Below the pieces are notes generated by a model. It did no database searches. It was not told the DNA's origin and worked only from the letters and a program-made list of their open reading frames with translations. Both the position numbers and the translations under genes were made by a program. A DNA stretch of 64,000 nt from positions 91,867,313-91,931,312 of the forward strand of contig ML679946.1 in the NCBI GenBank assembly GCA_007922225.1, given 5' to 3'. Each line of letters begins with the position of its first letter. Positions within the stretch are counted from its first letter, which is position 1. Origin of the DNA: Emydura subglobosa (taxonomy: Eukaryota > Chordata > Testudines > Chelidae). This document shows, piece after piece, positions 23,213-33,114 of the stretch.

Positions 23213-23935
23213 GGAGCCCAGTATTGGAGTCTGACCTTCAAAAATCATGAGCTTGCACCCAAAATCATGAGCTATATATATATTAGTCCGTCTTTTGATT
23301 TTTAAACTCTCCCTGCTCAGCCACAGTGTGTATGTGTGTGTGGCAGTTAGTGTTGTCCATGCTTCCCACATTGATTGGATAAGGAAATTTGGCCCCTGCT
23401 GCAAGAACTCTCTCTCCCACATCTCCCTGTCCCTTACCCAGCAATTAATTTTGCCCCCCTCCCCCCATCTGTCCCATTTCCCCAGTCCCTTCATCAGTTC
23501 TGCCCATCCCCCACCTCTCCATCTGCACAGTCCCCCAGTTCCCTGCCTCCATCAGTCCTGTCCCCGCCCTTCCCCCCCACACCTCATCAGTTCAGTCACT
23601 CCTTGCCCCCAGCCTCACCTCTGCTCATCCTGAAATTTCTCAAACCCCTCTCCGAAAGCTGCGGGCAGCCACGTGGTCCACTTCTCCCCTTGACAGAGGG
23701 AGCCCAGCCACCCGGGGCTAATGGCCGGACCCATCCTCTCAGGGCTGATGGCTGGAGCCCTCCTCACGGCACTGATGGCTGGCGCCCACCTGGAGCCTGG
23801 CTGCCAGGGCTGACAGAGCAGAGCTGAAAAAAAATCCTGAAATTTGAGAGTTCTATCCCATCTCATGGGTGAGGCTTAATTTTACTTAGAAATCGCATCT
23901 CTCACAATAAATTCACAAGAGTTGGCATGTCTGGG
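23213..23935. repeat. 'aatcatgag' interspersed repeat, copy 2, with C/T-rich interior
   Basis: The left end has 'cttcaaaaatcatgagcttg' and 'acccaaaatcatgagc'. The right end has 'tctcacaataaattcacaag' and 'agttggcatg', the antisense version of the same kind of text. The interior (23440-23640) is strongly C/T-rich, which produces long proline/serine-rich frames with no domain. Related to 2390-2580. Confidence 0.45.
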
Positions 23936-24694
23936 AGCCAGGGTCAGCGTCCCATTTGAATCCCCTTGGCTGGCCCACCCTTCCCCAGCAGTACACATCT
24001 CCCAAAGATGTTCCTATGCATCTAAGTTATTGTTGGGCCTTCCCCTGGACCTGTGCCAGTCAAGACTCAGATCCAGATGGGATCTGAGCTTAACCTGCCA
24101 CTATTGGAGGCGTCTTGGGGTGGCCTCCAAGCCCTGCTGCCTCCCTCCAAGTTTCCCTGTAGCCTGGCAGGCCAATCTGAGCCTGGGCTTTAGAGTAATT
24201 TCTATAGAGTCTTACTGGTTTCTTTACCTTTCCAATTCTACAGGCCTTTCCCTAAGAGAGAAGTTATAGGATACTACTGCGAATCACTATGTCAGTTACC
24301 TTTTCATTCACCCACTTGCAAGGCAATATGATCTCTTTGTTACTGCACATGAACTTCTCCTTTATCTTTGGGGTGACTGGTGAATGTTTTTGTTCATAGG
24401 AGTGGGAGACTAAACTGATAAAATGAGCTAACCAAGATACAGTTGGGTCTGGCATTTTACAAGCTTTCCCAAGTGGCTCTGGTTCAACTTGCAGAGAGGT
24501 CTCGCTATGACCAGCAATGCCCTTATCCGCAGTGCTGTTCCAAGTTCGGTTACCTTAGTATAGACAGTGAATGGAAAAAATAGCACTAAGGCTAATAAAT
24601 CAATAGATCATGTCACTCTGTGGCTGAAATATCAAGCACCTAGTCAAGGTTTTCCAAAAGGTGAGTGGGCTTTTTTAATTGGTTGTTTTCTTAC
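23936..24694. other. No recognised feature
   Basis: No gene or repeat that I can name. Confidence 0.4.
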
Positions 24695-24760
24695 TCTGAT
24701 CCAATGTCTACTGAAGTCAGTGAAAGTTCTTCCATTGATTTCATTGGGCTACAGATCAGC
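24695..24760. repeat. Fold-back palindrome
   Basis: 'ctctgatccaatgtctactg' pairs with the reverse complement of 'tcattgggctacagatcag', around the 'cattgatttcattg' centre. Confidence 0.45.
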
Positions 24761-24852
24761 CCATAATTCACAAAGCTCAGTTTGAAATGGGCCTCTTGAT
24801 CATCAGTAGTTGAAGTTCACCAGTGTGCAGGGCCCATGCACCACTAAGTCTC

Positions 24853-26034
24853 TGTGACCCTAAGCATCCTGTGTTCACGCCTTACATGCTATGGTAATAA
24901 TCTTTATGCAGAATATGCCGTGTGGGGTATCATTGAAAACTAATAACTCACTGATCATTACCGTTCTTTCCGGAAGTATGTATGTGATGTGTATTAAGAG
25001 TTAAGAATATATGTTGGAATGATGACTAATGTGTGTGTAAACCAGGCATGTCAGGGGGAGTTGTTAAACAGGTTTATCCTAAACAAAGGAATGTGTGTTT
25101 AACCTCAATTTACATATAAGTTGTCAACAGGACCATCAAGACAGCAGGGGGCAGAGACAGCAAGAAACTGAACAATTTGAAGAAAGAATATGGAGCTTCC
25201 TTCCCCATCAGACTCCATGTCACCTTCCTTAGAGCTCGAGTTAACTTTAATGGGTAACCTGTAGAAGAATCCACTTCCAAGGTTCACCGGACTATAATAG
25301 AAAGGAGCAGAGAATCCCGAGTTATTTCTTTCACTGAAGAAGACACAGGAACCTGTGCCTTTAGGCCTCTGGAAGAGAACCTGACTGAGTAGGAGGAGTC
25401 AGTCACCATCTTGCTGGAAGACCATGGGTGAGAAAAGCCATCTTGAACACAAACTTAATCTAGCAAGGTACAAGGTAAGACTTTTAGAGGAGTGTTTTCA
25501 GTTTTATTTGCTTGTATCCCTTTCTAACTTTACTCCTTTTACTTGGCATCACTTAACCTTTGTTCTACTGTTAACAAATTTGTTTTATTTTTACTATAAA
25601 CCAACTCAGTGCAGAGTTTAGAGGGAAGGATCTATTTACCTTTAAGTGAATAAGCTGTGATGTGCTTTTCTCTCTTTACAAGAACAAGCAAACCTTATTA
25701 TTTCTCTCAACTAACCAGAAGAGGGCTGGCCATTACAGAGCAAACAGTTTTGGGAAAAGTCAGGAATGGGAACATGTTGGAGTCAGCTTGTTGGTTTTAA
25801 CCAAGGCTGGCGGAAGCCAGATTGGGGCTGTAGACAGGCTGTTGGCGTCAAAGCTGCTGACTCAGGGCTGTTGAGCACACAGACACTTCAGGGTCTGACC
25901 TTCAGGCTTGTAGGTTGGTTGTGAGCATCCCAAGCTGGGGGCTATAGCAGCAAAGCCTTGTGAGGCACCCACGGTTGCAGGGCAAGTGGTGACACAACAC
26001 CCCACAGGTCTGGATTGAACCCCAGCATGCGACA
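24853..26034 (+). mobile_element. Probable solo LTR (1182 bp)
   Basis: Starts TGTGACCCTA and ends CATGCGACA. Flanks GTCTC (24848-24852) and GTCCC (26035-26039) match at four of five bases. It shares its layout with 42151-43322: both have 'tatcatt...aact-ataa-ct' blocks near the start, 'cacttaa'/'gttaa...aaatttgtttta' blocks two-thirds along, and a '-ggattgaacccc-' end. No internal retroviral sequence. Called LTR from TG/CA ends, near-duplicate flanks and homology to the clearer copy. Confidence 0.65.
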
Positions 26035-26129
26035 GTCCCACCTAAGCCTTCAAAATAAACTTAGGTGATGTACAGGCCCCAGGGGCCTTTTGCCTATGGG
26101 TGAATTTCACTGAAGTGACGATTTCATTA

Positions 26130-26215
26130 CTATATTATTTGAATGACTGCAGCACCTAGGAGCCCTTGACATGGTCCAAGACCCTGTGCTAGGCACCTGA
26201 GAGATTCCACTCTAT
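26130..26215 (+). repeat. Ancient SINE/LINE tail fragment
   Basis: 'tgcagcacctaggagccctt', 'gacatggtccaagaccctgt' and 'gctaggcacc' follow the tail order seen at 18.24 kb. Confidence 0.6.
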
Positions 26216-26703
26216 TTTCATCTAAAAGGCCCTGGTGAAATCTTAGTTGGGAGGCTTTCCAAACCTTTTATCTTGCCTGAATGTATTTACTTACTCTTTT
26301 GCAGGATTTACCCTTGGGGCTGCCAAACTAAAAAGATCACAGTCCTCCCCCAGGTTGGTTGGCAAGCTGTAGTTACAAACAAAAATAGAAATACAGGTAA
26401 TATTTCTTCTCTCTTGTAATTTCCCTGTTTTGAAAACAGGGTATCAGCCTGAAGACTAACCTTTATATTTAGGTATTTTTGCAGCTGTGTTTAAACCAAA
26501 CATTGTCCTTCTTTCCTCAACACAATGCCCATGTTCTTACAACGCAACAGTAAGTTATGGGTGTTTCCTGACAGAGTGAGCTGTTTAGTATCCAGTGCTT
26601 GTTTAAATGAAAATATTGACTTTGCTGGGTCAAGATGGGGATCTCTCTACCTGCCTGTATATTCTGTGGCACAGCTGACCTCCGTTCTGCTGCAAAGAAC
26701 CTT
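26216..26703. other. No recognised feature
   Basis: Nothing identifiable. Confidence 0.4.
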
Positions 26704-26977
26704 CAGGTACGTCTACAAGGGGATAAAAAACCCACAGCTGGCACGAGTCAGCTGATGCGGCCTCGCAGGCCCTGGGCCCTGAATGTGAAAAACTGATGTG
26801 CAGATGGTCGGGCTGGGGCCCGAGCTCTTGGACCCTGCGAGAGTGGAGGGTCCCAGTTCAAACATCTACACAGCGATTTTTAGCCCCACAGCCTGAGCCC
26901 CACAAGCCCAAGTCAGCTGACCCAGGCCAGCTGCAGGTCTCCCACAGGTCTTTTATCCCTGTGTAGATGCACCCTCA
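26704..26977. mobile_element. MITE with ~27-bp terminal inverted repeats
   Basis: Left terminus 'caggtacgtctacaagggga' plus taaaaaacc. Reverse complement of the right terminus is 'tgagggtgcatctacacagg' plus gataaaagacc. Subterminal 'cagctgg' and 'gtcagctga' blocks also pair, so most of the 274 bp can fold. GC-rich and non-coding. Confidence 0.75.
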
Positions 26978-28131
26978 ATATCTGCAGCACAGAGACACTA
27001 GGTTAGGAGCTGTCACATAGCTGGACAGAGATGGGAAGCAGTTTTCTTTGTGCCCCTGAGTTAGAGGCAAAATCCCACAACCCCAGGTGCTTGGAAAAAG
27101 TAGGGCCCTGGGAATGTGACTAAAGTGTTAATAGCAGACACACAGAGAATCTATGCATTACAGGCAGCGCAGTCTATGCCAAACAGAGGCTGAGTACAGT
27201 ATTACTCAGCTAGTAGTCTGTTAGATTCCAGTAGATTTCTTTGGAGAACATGGCATCTGATTCTGTTGTTTTCTTATTTGCTTGCTTGCTATCACTAATG
27301 CATTCAATTGTACATAAAACCTCAAATGAAGCTTTTTTGCTATTCTCCATCTACCTGGGTGCAGTTGTATCTACATTAAATCAGACCTGGTAATCTAAGG
27401 GACCAAACCCAAGGCAGGTGAAATATGCTATCACTAGAAACCAGTGGTGGCTGGTGCTTAAGTTAAATGGGAGCTTATGGTAATGAGCTACCATCCTCAT
27501 TGCAAGATGACCAGGGTGTGTGTGTCTGCTGCATGAGGGTTTTAGTCAGGGAGCTTAGGGAAGCAGGGGGGAGACATGGCAAGAAAAGAGTTCCCACCCT
27601 TTCTACCACCTATGTGCTCCACCCCAGCTCCATCCAGCAAGCCATCTCCTCTCTGCAACCAGACCAGAGCCCCTTACATCCTCCTCCCCCTCACTCCACA
27701 CTGTGGCAACCCACTTCACCCCAGCCCAACAACAGAACACAACCTCTGCCCAACTTACAACGTATCTGCTTCCCCCTTACTTCCTTAAGAGCAGGCTCCC
27801 AACTGAGGCTCAGAATTCCCTTCCTCCCCAATACTGAGAACACCCCATAGCTCCAATTTGATCCCCTCATCTCAGGATCCCCCCATCCATCCATCTCATA
27901 CCTTGTCCTTAGTTCAGAAACCACGCTCCCTCTCCCTCACTCTAAGCTTAGAAGCCCCCTGATCTACTTCGCCAGACATGGAGGAGCGGGAGAGAAGGTG
28001 GCATGGACTTCAGGTGGGGATGATGTTTCACCAGTCTGACTGAGTCCCAGATGTGTCAGATGCAGGTATCAGGAGGCATGGAGAAGTGTGAAGGAGTGGA
28101 CTCAACACTGGGGAACCTCCTCAGGGCCAGG
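26978..28131. other. No recognised feature; C-rich patch
   Basis: 27590-27960 is C-rich on the top strand, keeping several frames open without a domain. Nothing else is recognised. Confidence 0.4.
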
Positions 28132-28964
28132 TGTGATGCAATGTCGCTCTTCCTATCTGACATCCCCTTCTAATGGCTGCTCTGGCCTTTGGTGGTCAAA
28201 CTTCCTGTTTAAGTCCACGTCTCTTGTGGGGTGTATAGTCCAACGACCACGTAAAATAATTATCCAAAGTTCATTTTCTTCAGCTCCTCTTTCTTGGGGA
28301 TGCTAAGTTCCATGGGTCCTCACGCAGAATCTTCATCATAGATCATTTCAAGAAACCTCAACTCAAGTAGTTCTAGTCCCACTTCACTCCTCAACACTTT
28401 ACCAAAACCTCTGTCAGGACTGCCACAGTGAGAACCCTTCATCTCCTGCTACTCTTGGTCTCAGCTTCACACTGAACCCTCTACCTGGCCTGCTGCAGTG
28501 AGAATGACCATCTCCTGTAGCCTTTGTCTATTGACAGTCCAGACTCAGGGTTTTTCCTTGCCTCTAGCTGCCTTTCCTGACACCATCAGTTTCCTGGGCT
28601 TTCTTTTCAGGTCCTTGTACTTCATGGCTTCTTGCTCGAGCTGAGCCTAATGCCTGCAGTACTCTTTCTTGCTCTTATTTCAGAGTTCAGCTTCCCAGAT
28701 GTCTGCCTGCCTCAGGCACCTCTAGTTTTGATTCCAGGCTTCCTTGAGCCTTTCACCTAAGAGAAGAAACTCCCTTTCTCTTGGGCTTCCTTCCTGGCTT
28801 TCCTTCCCACTACCCTGTGCTCCTTTATGAAGACCCAGCTCCTCTCCATCTGGGTGCAAACATCAATATGCCTAAAACCCCTCCAGGTGCCACCTAGTGG
28901 CCTAACTGGGCACAGGATCCTGCTAACCCAGGTTAACTACTGTGTGGTTCATGCACCCATCACA
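28132..28964 (-). mobile_element. Probable solo LTR, antisense
   Basis: The plus-strand unit starts TGTGATGCAA and ends near CACCCATCACA. Read on the minus strand it opens TGTGATGGGTGC, like other long LTRs here, and is rich in aaggcag/gaagcc blocks. Possible flanks CCAGG (28127-28131) and CAAGG (28963-28967) match at four of five bases if the end is put at 28962. Boundaries are provisional. Confidence 0.45.
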
Positions 28965-29094
28965 AGGACCCATAGTCTGCCCTGAGGAACTAACATGAAT
29001 CAGCCTGGCAGAGACCTGAGAATCCCAGCTGGGCAGCTGCTCTTAGCCCATATGCTTCAGGGATTCCTAGTGGTAGCACTGCACCATGTAAGAA

Positions 29095-29335
29095 AACAGC
29101 TACACTGGTTTAGAGTTGTTGGGGTTTTTTTTCAAAAAGAGACTTTTTGGGGGGAAACTTTTTGCAACATTTTTTTCTTCTTTCTTAAACCATCATCAGT
29201 ATTTTAAATTTCAAAAAGTTCTGACAGGATTTATAGATGCTTGAAAAATAGGGGGAAAGCTTCAAAATGTTTGCAAAATGTTATTCTATTTTTGCTTCTG
29301 AAAATTTCAAACTTTGAAAAATATCAACCAGCTTT
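29095..29335. mobile_element. 'accagctt' MITE-like repeat
   Basis: T/A-rich blocks (ttttcaaaaagagac, gaaaatttcaaactttgaaa) end with 'atatcaaccagcttta', the same terminus as at 5376. The left terminus is less clear ('acactggtttagagttg'). Confidence 0.4.
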
Positions 29336-29834
29336 ATGATACATCAACACACCCCATATGAAGTGGCTTTTTAGATCCTGAATTCCTAGTTACCAGCCAC
29401 CCCCTGCTACAAATTTTTAAAAAAAGGAATATATCTGTACCTCTGAACTGAATGGTATCTTCTCCCTGTACCATTCCTGTGCTAATTATCTATTGCCAAA
29501 GTGTCAGGTTCTTTGGAGAGATGACTGAAATATTACTGACCATATGGCACATAGATAATGCCTTTTTGATATCAGAAACAGTTATGTATATCATGTGATC
29601 TCTTGGAAACTTCACTCCACTTACCAGCAATCATTTCAGGAGGCCTCTGTTTCTTGCAAGCCTTGGCTTATAGCATAGGGAAGGATGTTCTCCATGGCTT
29701 TGACACCTGGGGCAAGGGTGGAAAGAGCTCTGAGCTCAGCCTTCAAAATGCTCAATTAAAACAGTGTTAAACCACAAGCTAGAACATGGTTTGAAGCGAC
29801 ACCTGATCTGAAACTATAGAGAGAAAAACAACAT
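29336..29834. other. No recognised feature
   Basis: Nothing identifiable. Confidence 0.4.
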
Positions 29835-30155
29835 GACTCAGTCATGGATTCCGTGACTTTCCACAACCTCCATGACTTCTTCCGGGTCAGAGCTGGAGCA
29901 GTTGTCGGCCCTGGGGCCACCGGAGCAGTGGCCCCAGGGCTGAAGCAGCAACCAGGGTTGGGTCAATCCAGGGGCTGGAGCAGCTGCTGGAGGTCAGCCC
30001 CCAGCAGCGCTCTGACTGTTAGTCCCTCCTGCAGGATATTGTTAGTAAAAGTCAGGGACAGGTCATGGGTTTCTGTGATTTTTTTGTTTGTTTATTGCCT
30101 GTGATCTGTCCCCGACTTTTACTAAAAATACCCGTGACAGACTCTTAACCTTAAT
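29835..30155. mobile_element. Hairpin element with 36-base arms
   Basis: Arms at 30034-30069 and 30098-30133: 'agtaaaagtcagggacaggt' pairs with the reverse complement of 'gatctgtccccgacttttac'. The left part (29840-29900) repeats 'gtcatggattccgtgacttt', and the right flank ends 'cgtgacagactcttaacctt'. The middle is GC-rich with gcagc/ctggagc units. A fold-back type repeat without coding capacity. Confidence 0.65.
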
Positions 30156-31160
30156 TATATATAAGCAAGGTCTGAATGAGCTCTCCCCAGACATCTAGTG
30201 ATGAGCTGGGGAAGACTCCATGAATCAACCTTGTTTGCATAGATATGCCCACTCTGCCCAGGCACACAGCATGATGGGAATGCTTTGCCCAAATGATCAC
30301 TGTTGGCCAATGTTGGATCACAAACCACTTTGTTATTGGGGGCAGGGGTAATAAAAGGTTGTCATCCTTGTTGTGTGACTCAAGGGCAATAGAACTGTGC
30401 TTGGCATGCCATGATTGAAGGACTTGCCATCAACTAAACTGCACTTGCTAGGCAGGGCACAGGGGTGGCAAAGCCCAGTGGATTTGAGAGAGGGTGGAGA
30501 CAGGTACTTGTACCTGGTGGTGTGGGTGCTGCTTAAGGGTCCTAGACACCCATTGGCCCTTTCCCTCTCCTCTGTATAATAACAGAGCTGATTAAGACTC
30601 AGCTGAGAGTCTGGCTATCGCCCAACAGAGCTCAAAGCTTGGCTAGAATTACATAGATTGCACTTGTTTGGTAATTATCCATGTCAACCCGAGACTTTGA
30701 CTGAGGTGCTGTGCTGAACACTGAGCATTGTAATAGGACTGTGGTACAGTGATCTTACTCCAACTTTCTTCTGATAGGAGAATTTCTACCACTTTCAGAG
30801 ATCTTCTCTGTACTTATCATTCAGGAATACCAGTAGAACCAGTAATCTCTTTTAAACTGCTAGAAACTTTGTGTGCATTCACTATACCATCCCAGAAATA
30901 AATACTGAATAGCAGTAACCAAATGATGGTCTTAATGGTATTACCACTTAGAAGGGAATCTTATGCAACTGTTAGAAATAGAAGGCTGCTAATAGACACA
31001 TACAGGGACACGGTTGTGAAAAAATCATTTTAAGGGACATTGACCATTTTCTTTTCAAGGGGATATTTGCAAAGACAGTTTTTCACACACATGCATCAGG
31101 AGTTCCATGTGTAATTCTGGGGCTCACAAAAGTACACCTTTGAAAATCTGGCCCATTATG
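30156..31160. other. No recognised feature
   Basis: No gene or repeat that I can name. 30200-30660 has the texture of an old retroelement, but I cannot place it. Confidence 0.35.
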
Positions 31161-31199
31161 CTGTCTATCACGTCAAGGTTACAAATTAAAGTTAATGGG

Positions 31200-31285
31200 G
31201 GAAATTCCACTCTCAGTTACACCAATGTATGGCCTGAGAACTCAAGTCAATGGAGTTCTAGATTTACATCCAAAACACCAGTTTG
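31200..31285. repeat. Fold-back palindrome (ttacacca arm)
   Basis: 'ctcagttacaccaatgtatg' at the left and 'agatttacatccaaaacacc' at the right surround 'caagtcaatggagtt'. Degraded copy of the 31618 type. Confidence 0.5.
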
Positions 31286-31617
31286 ATTGGACCCTTTTCT
31301 TTAATGTAACTTTTGCAGTCTTTATTTATTTATTCTATATTATCATACTTTATGGACACTCTTCATGCACATGCAAGTTAAGATCATTTGGGTCTTTGAT
31401 TAAACGATGTCTTTTTTATAATCGAAGTAATTCATGCTCATTTGCACACCAAAATCTTTGCAGCGATTTCTGTCTGTGCGAGTGGAGAAGAGGCACTTTG
31501 CTTGCTGACTGTAGCCAACCCATTCATTTTAGCTTACACAGTCCATTTTAGTTGTGCACAGTCACTGCAATTCACTTGCCAGGGTAAGCTACGCAAACAC
31601 TAATTACTGAGGGCCAC

Positions 31618-31713
31618 ATTCTGATTTCAGTTACACCACTGTAAATTCGGAATAACTCCATTGATTTCAGTGAAGTTACACTGGATTTCCTTTGGTATAG
31701 CGGAGAGCAGAAT
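31618..31713. repeat. Fold-back palindrome (ttacacca arm)
   Basis: 'attctgatttcagttacacc' pairs with the reverse complement of the right end ('attctgctctccgctatacc'), then through 'ctgtaaattcggaa' against 'agttacactggatttcc' about the 'ccattgatttcagtg' centre. Confidence 0.65.
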
Positions 31714-31919
31714 ATTGGTTTAAATAAGGCTGAGAACAAGCTACACAAACTTGGTGTTGATGATGCTGTCCAGCAAGTTTTGTCCCTGTTCCAGCCTTTG
31801 ACTAGCTGTTAACTTACACTTCATAGCACCCACAGCAGAAGTGACCAGTAGAGGACATCTGACTCAGCGCCGTTTGTCCACATCTGAGGTTGAGCATGTT
31901 CTGAGATGATCACCAGTGT

Positions 31920-32215
31920 CTCCGCCCAGGCATGGGTGACAGGAAACCTTAGTTCTAATCTCAGCTCTGACACTTGTAACACGGCGTCCCTTGGTGGCTC
32001 ATTGGCAGAGGAAGTAGAACCTGAGACTTCTGATCTAAAAGCACAAGACTCTGCTGCCTGAGCTAAAAGACCGTGCTCTGGTAGCGCAAAGCCAGTAGCA
32101 GACTCAAACTAACCTGTGGTCCAGCCACTAGAGGGGGACAGAGAGCAACACCATAAGTGGGCTACACATTCATTTCCTCTGTGGCTTTGGGCAAGTCACT
32201 TAGTTTCACTAAATT
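31920..32215 (+). mobile_element. MIR-like SINE split by another SINE
   Basis: Left part 'aaccttagttctaatctcag' and 'ctctgacacttg'. Right part 'tcctctgtggctttgggcaa' and 'gtcacttagtttcac'. They restore the MIR core once 31976-32165 is removed. Confidence 0.7.
31976..32165 (-). mobile_element. tRNA-derived SINE, antisense, inside MIR
   Basis: On the minus strand a Pol III A-box-like 'ttagctcaggcagcagag' is followed by 'ttttagatcagaagtctcag' and a B-box-like 'ggttctacttcc' (32010-32021). The left remainder, 'ggtagcgcaaagccagtagc' then 'gccactagagggggacag' on the plus strand, is the same body as the SINE at 61.4 kb. Not a tRNA gene, because the cloverleaf is decayed and a SINE body is attached. 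Confidence 0.65.
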
Positions 32216-32534
32216 TCAAATGAAAACAACCCTACTTACTAAGGGCTGTAGTCTCCCTTTACAAGTCAACTCTGCACTGGGAGCATCGTGAGGTTCCATG
32301 CTGCCGGGAGAGGGCCAGCAGGCATTTTGCCAAAAGGAGCTAGCATGAATCCTCAGAGCACCCCAGTGCAGAGCAGGCTTGTGCTTGCTACTACCACTGC
32401 ATGAAGTGTTGCCTGAAGCCATGACCCCACCCAGTATACCACGGCCAGTCATGTGGGCCTCCCAAGGGAAGTATGGATGGAGCAGTCATGGTGATGAGTC
32501 CAGGGGTGGCAGTTCTATTTGACTCTAATAGGCA
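32216..32534. other. No recognised feature
   Basis: Nothing identifiable. Confidence 0.4.
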
Positions 32535-32755
32535 TTCTTTTCAGTAGGAAAACAAGTGTTATTAACTTGTGTTAACTGACACCCAGTGACTAGCAAGATG
32601 AAATCCCAGTGAAGACAAGGCAGGTTGTAGTTTTCACATGTGTTAGCAGAAGGGGCACCCTAGTGTTTACCTCACCTTGCTACCTCATGTTAAAACTACA
32701 AACTGCCTTGTCTTCGCTAGGATTTTACCTCATATTAGTTACCACATGTCGGCTG
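32535..32755. mobile_element. Long-arm fold-back element
   Basis: Left arm 'gtgaagacaaggcaggttgt' and the reverse complement of the right arm, 'gcgaagacaaggcagtttgt', match almost exactly. Pairing continues outward (tgactagcaagatgaaatcc against taatatgaggtaaaatcct) for about 80 bases. Non-coding, directly abutting the next MITE. Confidence 0.7.
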
Positions 32756-32756
32756 A

Positions 32757-32991
32757 GGGCTTGTCTACACAGACCACTCTGGAAAGTTAATCTGAAATAA
32801 TTTTTTAAGTGGATTAGTTAAACTGCATTAAACCTCTGTGTGGATGGTCTTATTCAGGAATAAGATGGCTGTGTGAATTAAGCTAAATAGAAGTAAAGCC
32901 TTCCACACAGGATGCTAACTAATTCACTTTCAATTCACACCTGTAGTTAATTTGGATTAATTTTCCCAAGTGTCCCCATATAGACAAGCCA
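32757..32991. mobile_element. MITE with ~45-bp terminal inverted repeats
   Basis: Left 'gggcttgtctacacagacca' continuing 'ctctggaaagttaatctgaa'. Reverse complement of the right end is 'ctggcttgtctatatgggga' continuing 'cacttgggaaaattaatcca'. The GTCTACAC-type terminus is shared with 13085, 26704 and the Harbinger at 14722. Confidence 0.75.
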
Positions 32992-33114
32992 GAACACAAG
33001 TTAAGAAGACATCTTTCTTCCTAGTGAAGATGCTTTGACTGTACTTCAATCACCCTGATATCTGCTGGGTGAGCAATACAGCAGAGCACAGACAATCCAG
33101 GAGAGTACTGCAGA

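Noticed and set aside
23295..23827. Overlapping 112- and 150-codon plus-strand frames rich in Pro and Ser
   Set aside because: Produced by a C/T-rich stretch that avoids stop codons inside an interspersed repeat. No domain is visible.
27467..27850. 127-codon frame as a coding exon
   Set aside because: C-rich composition, no domain and no convincing splice context.
31976..32165. A tRNA gene on the minus strand
   Set aside because: A- and B-box-like motifs are present, but the cloverleaf stems do not pair and a SINE body follows.
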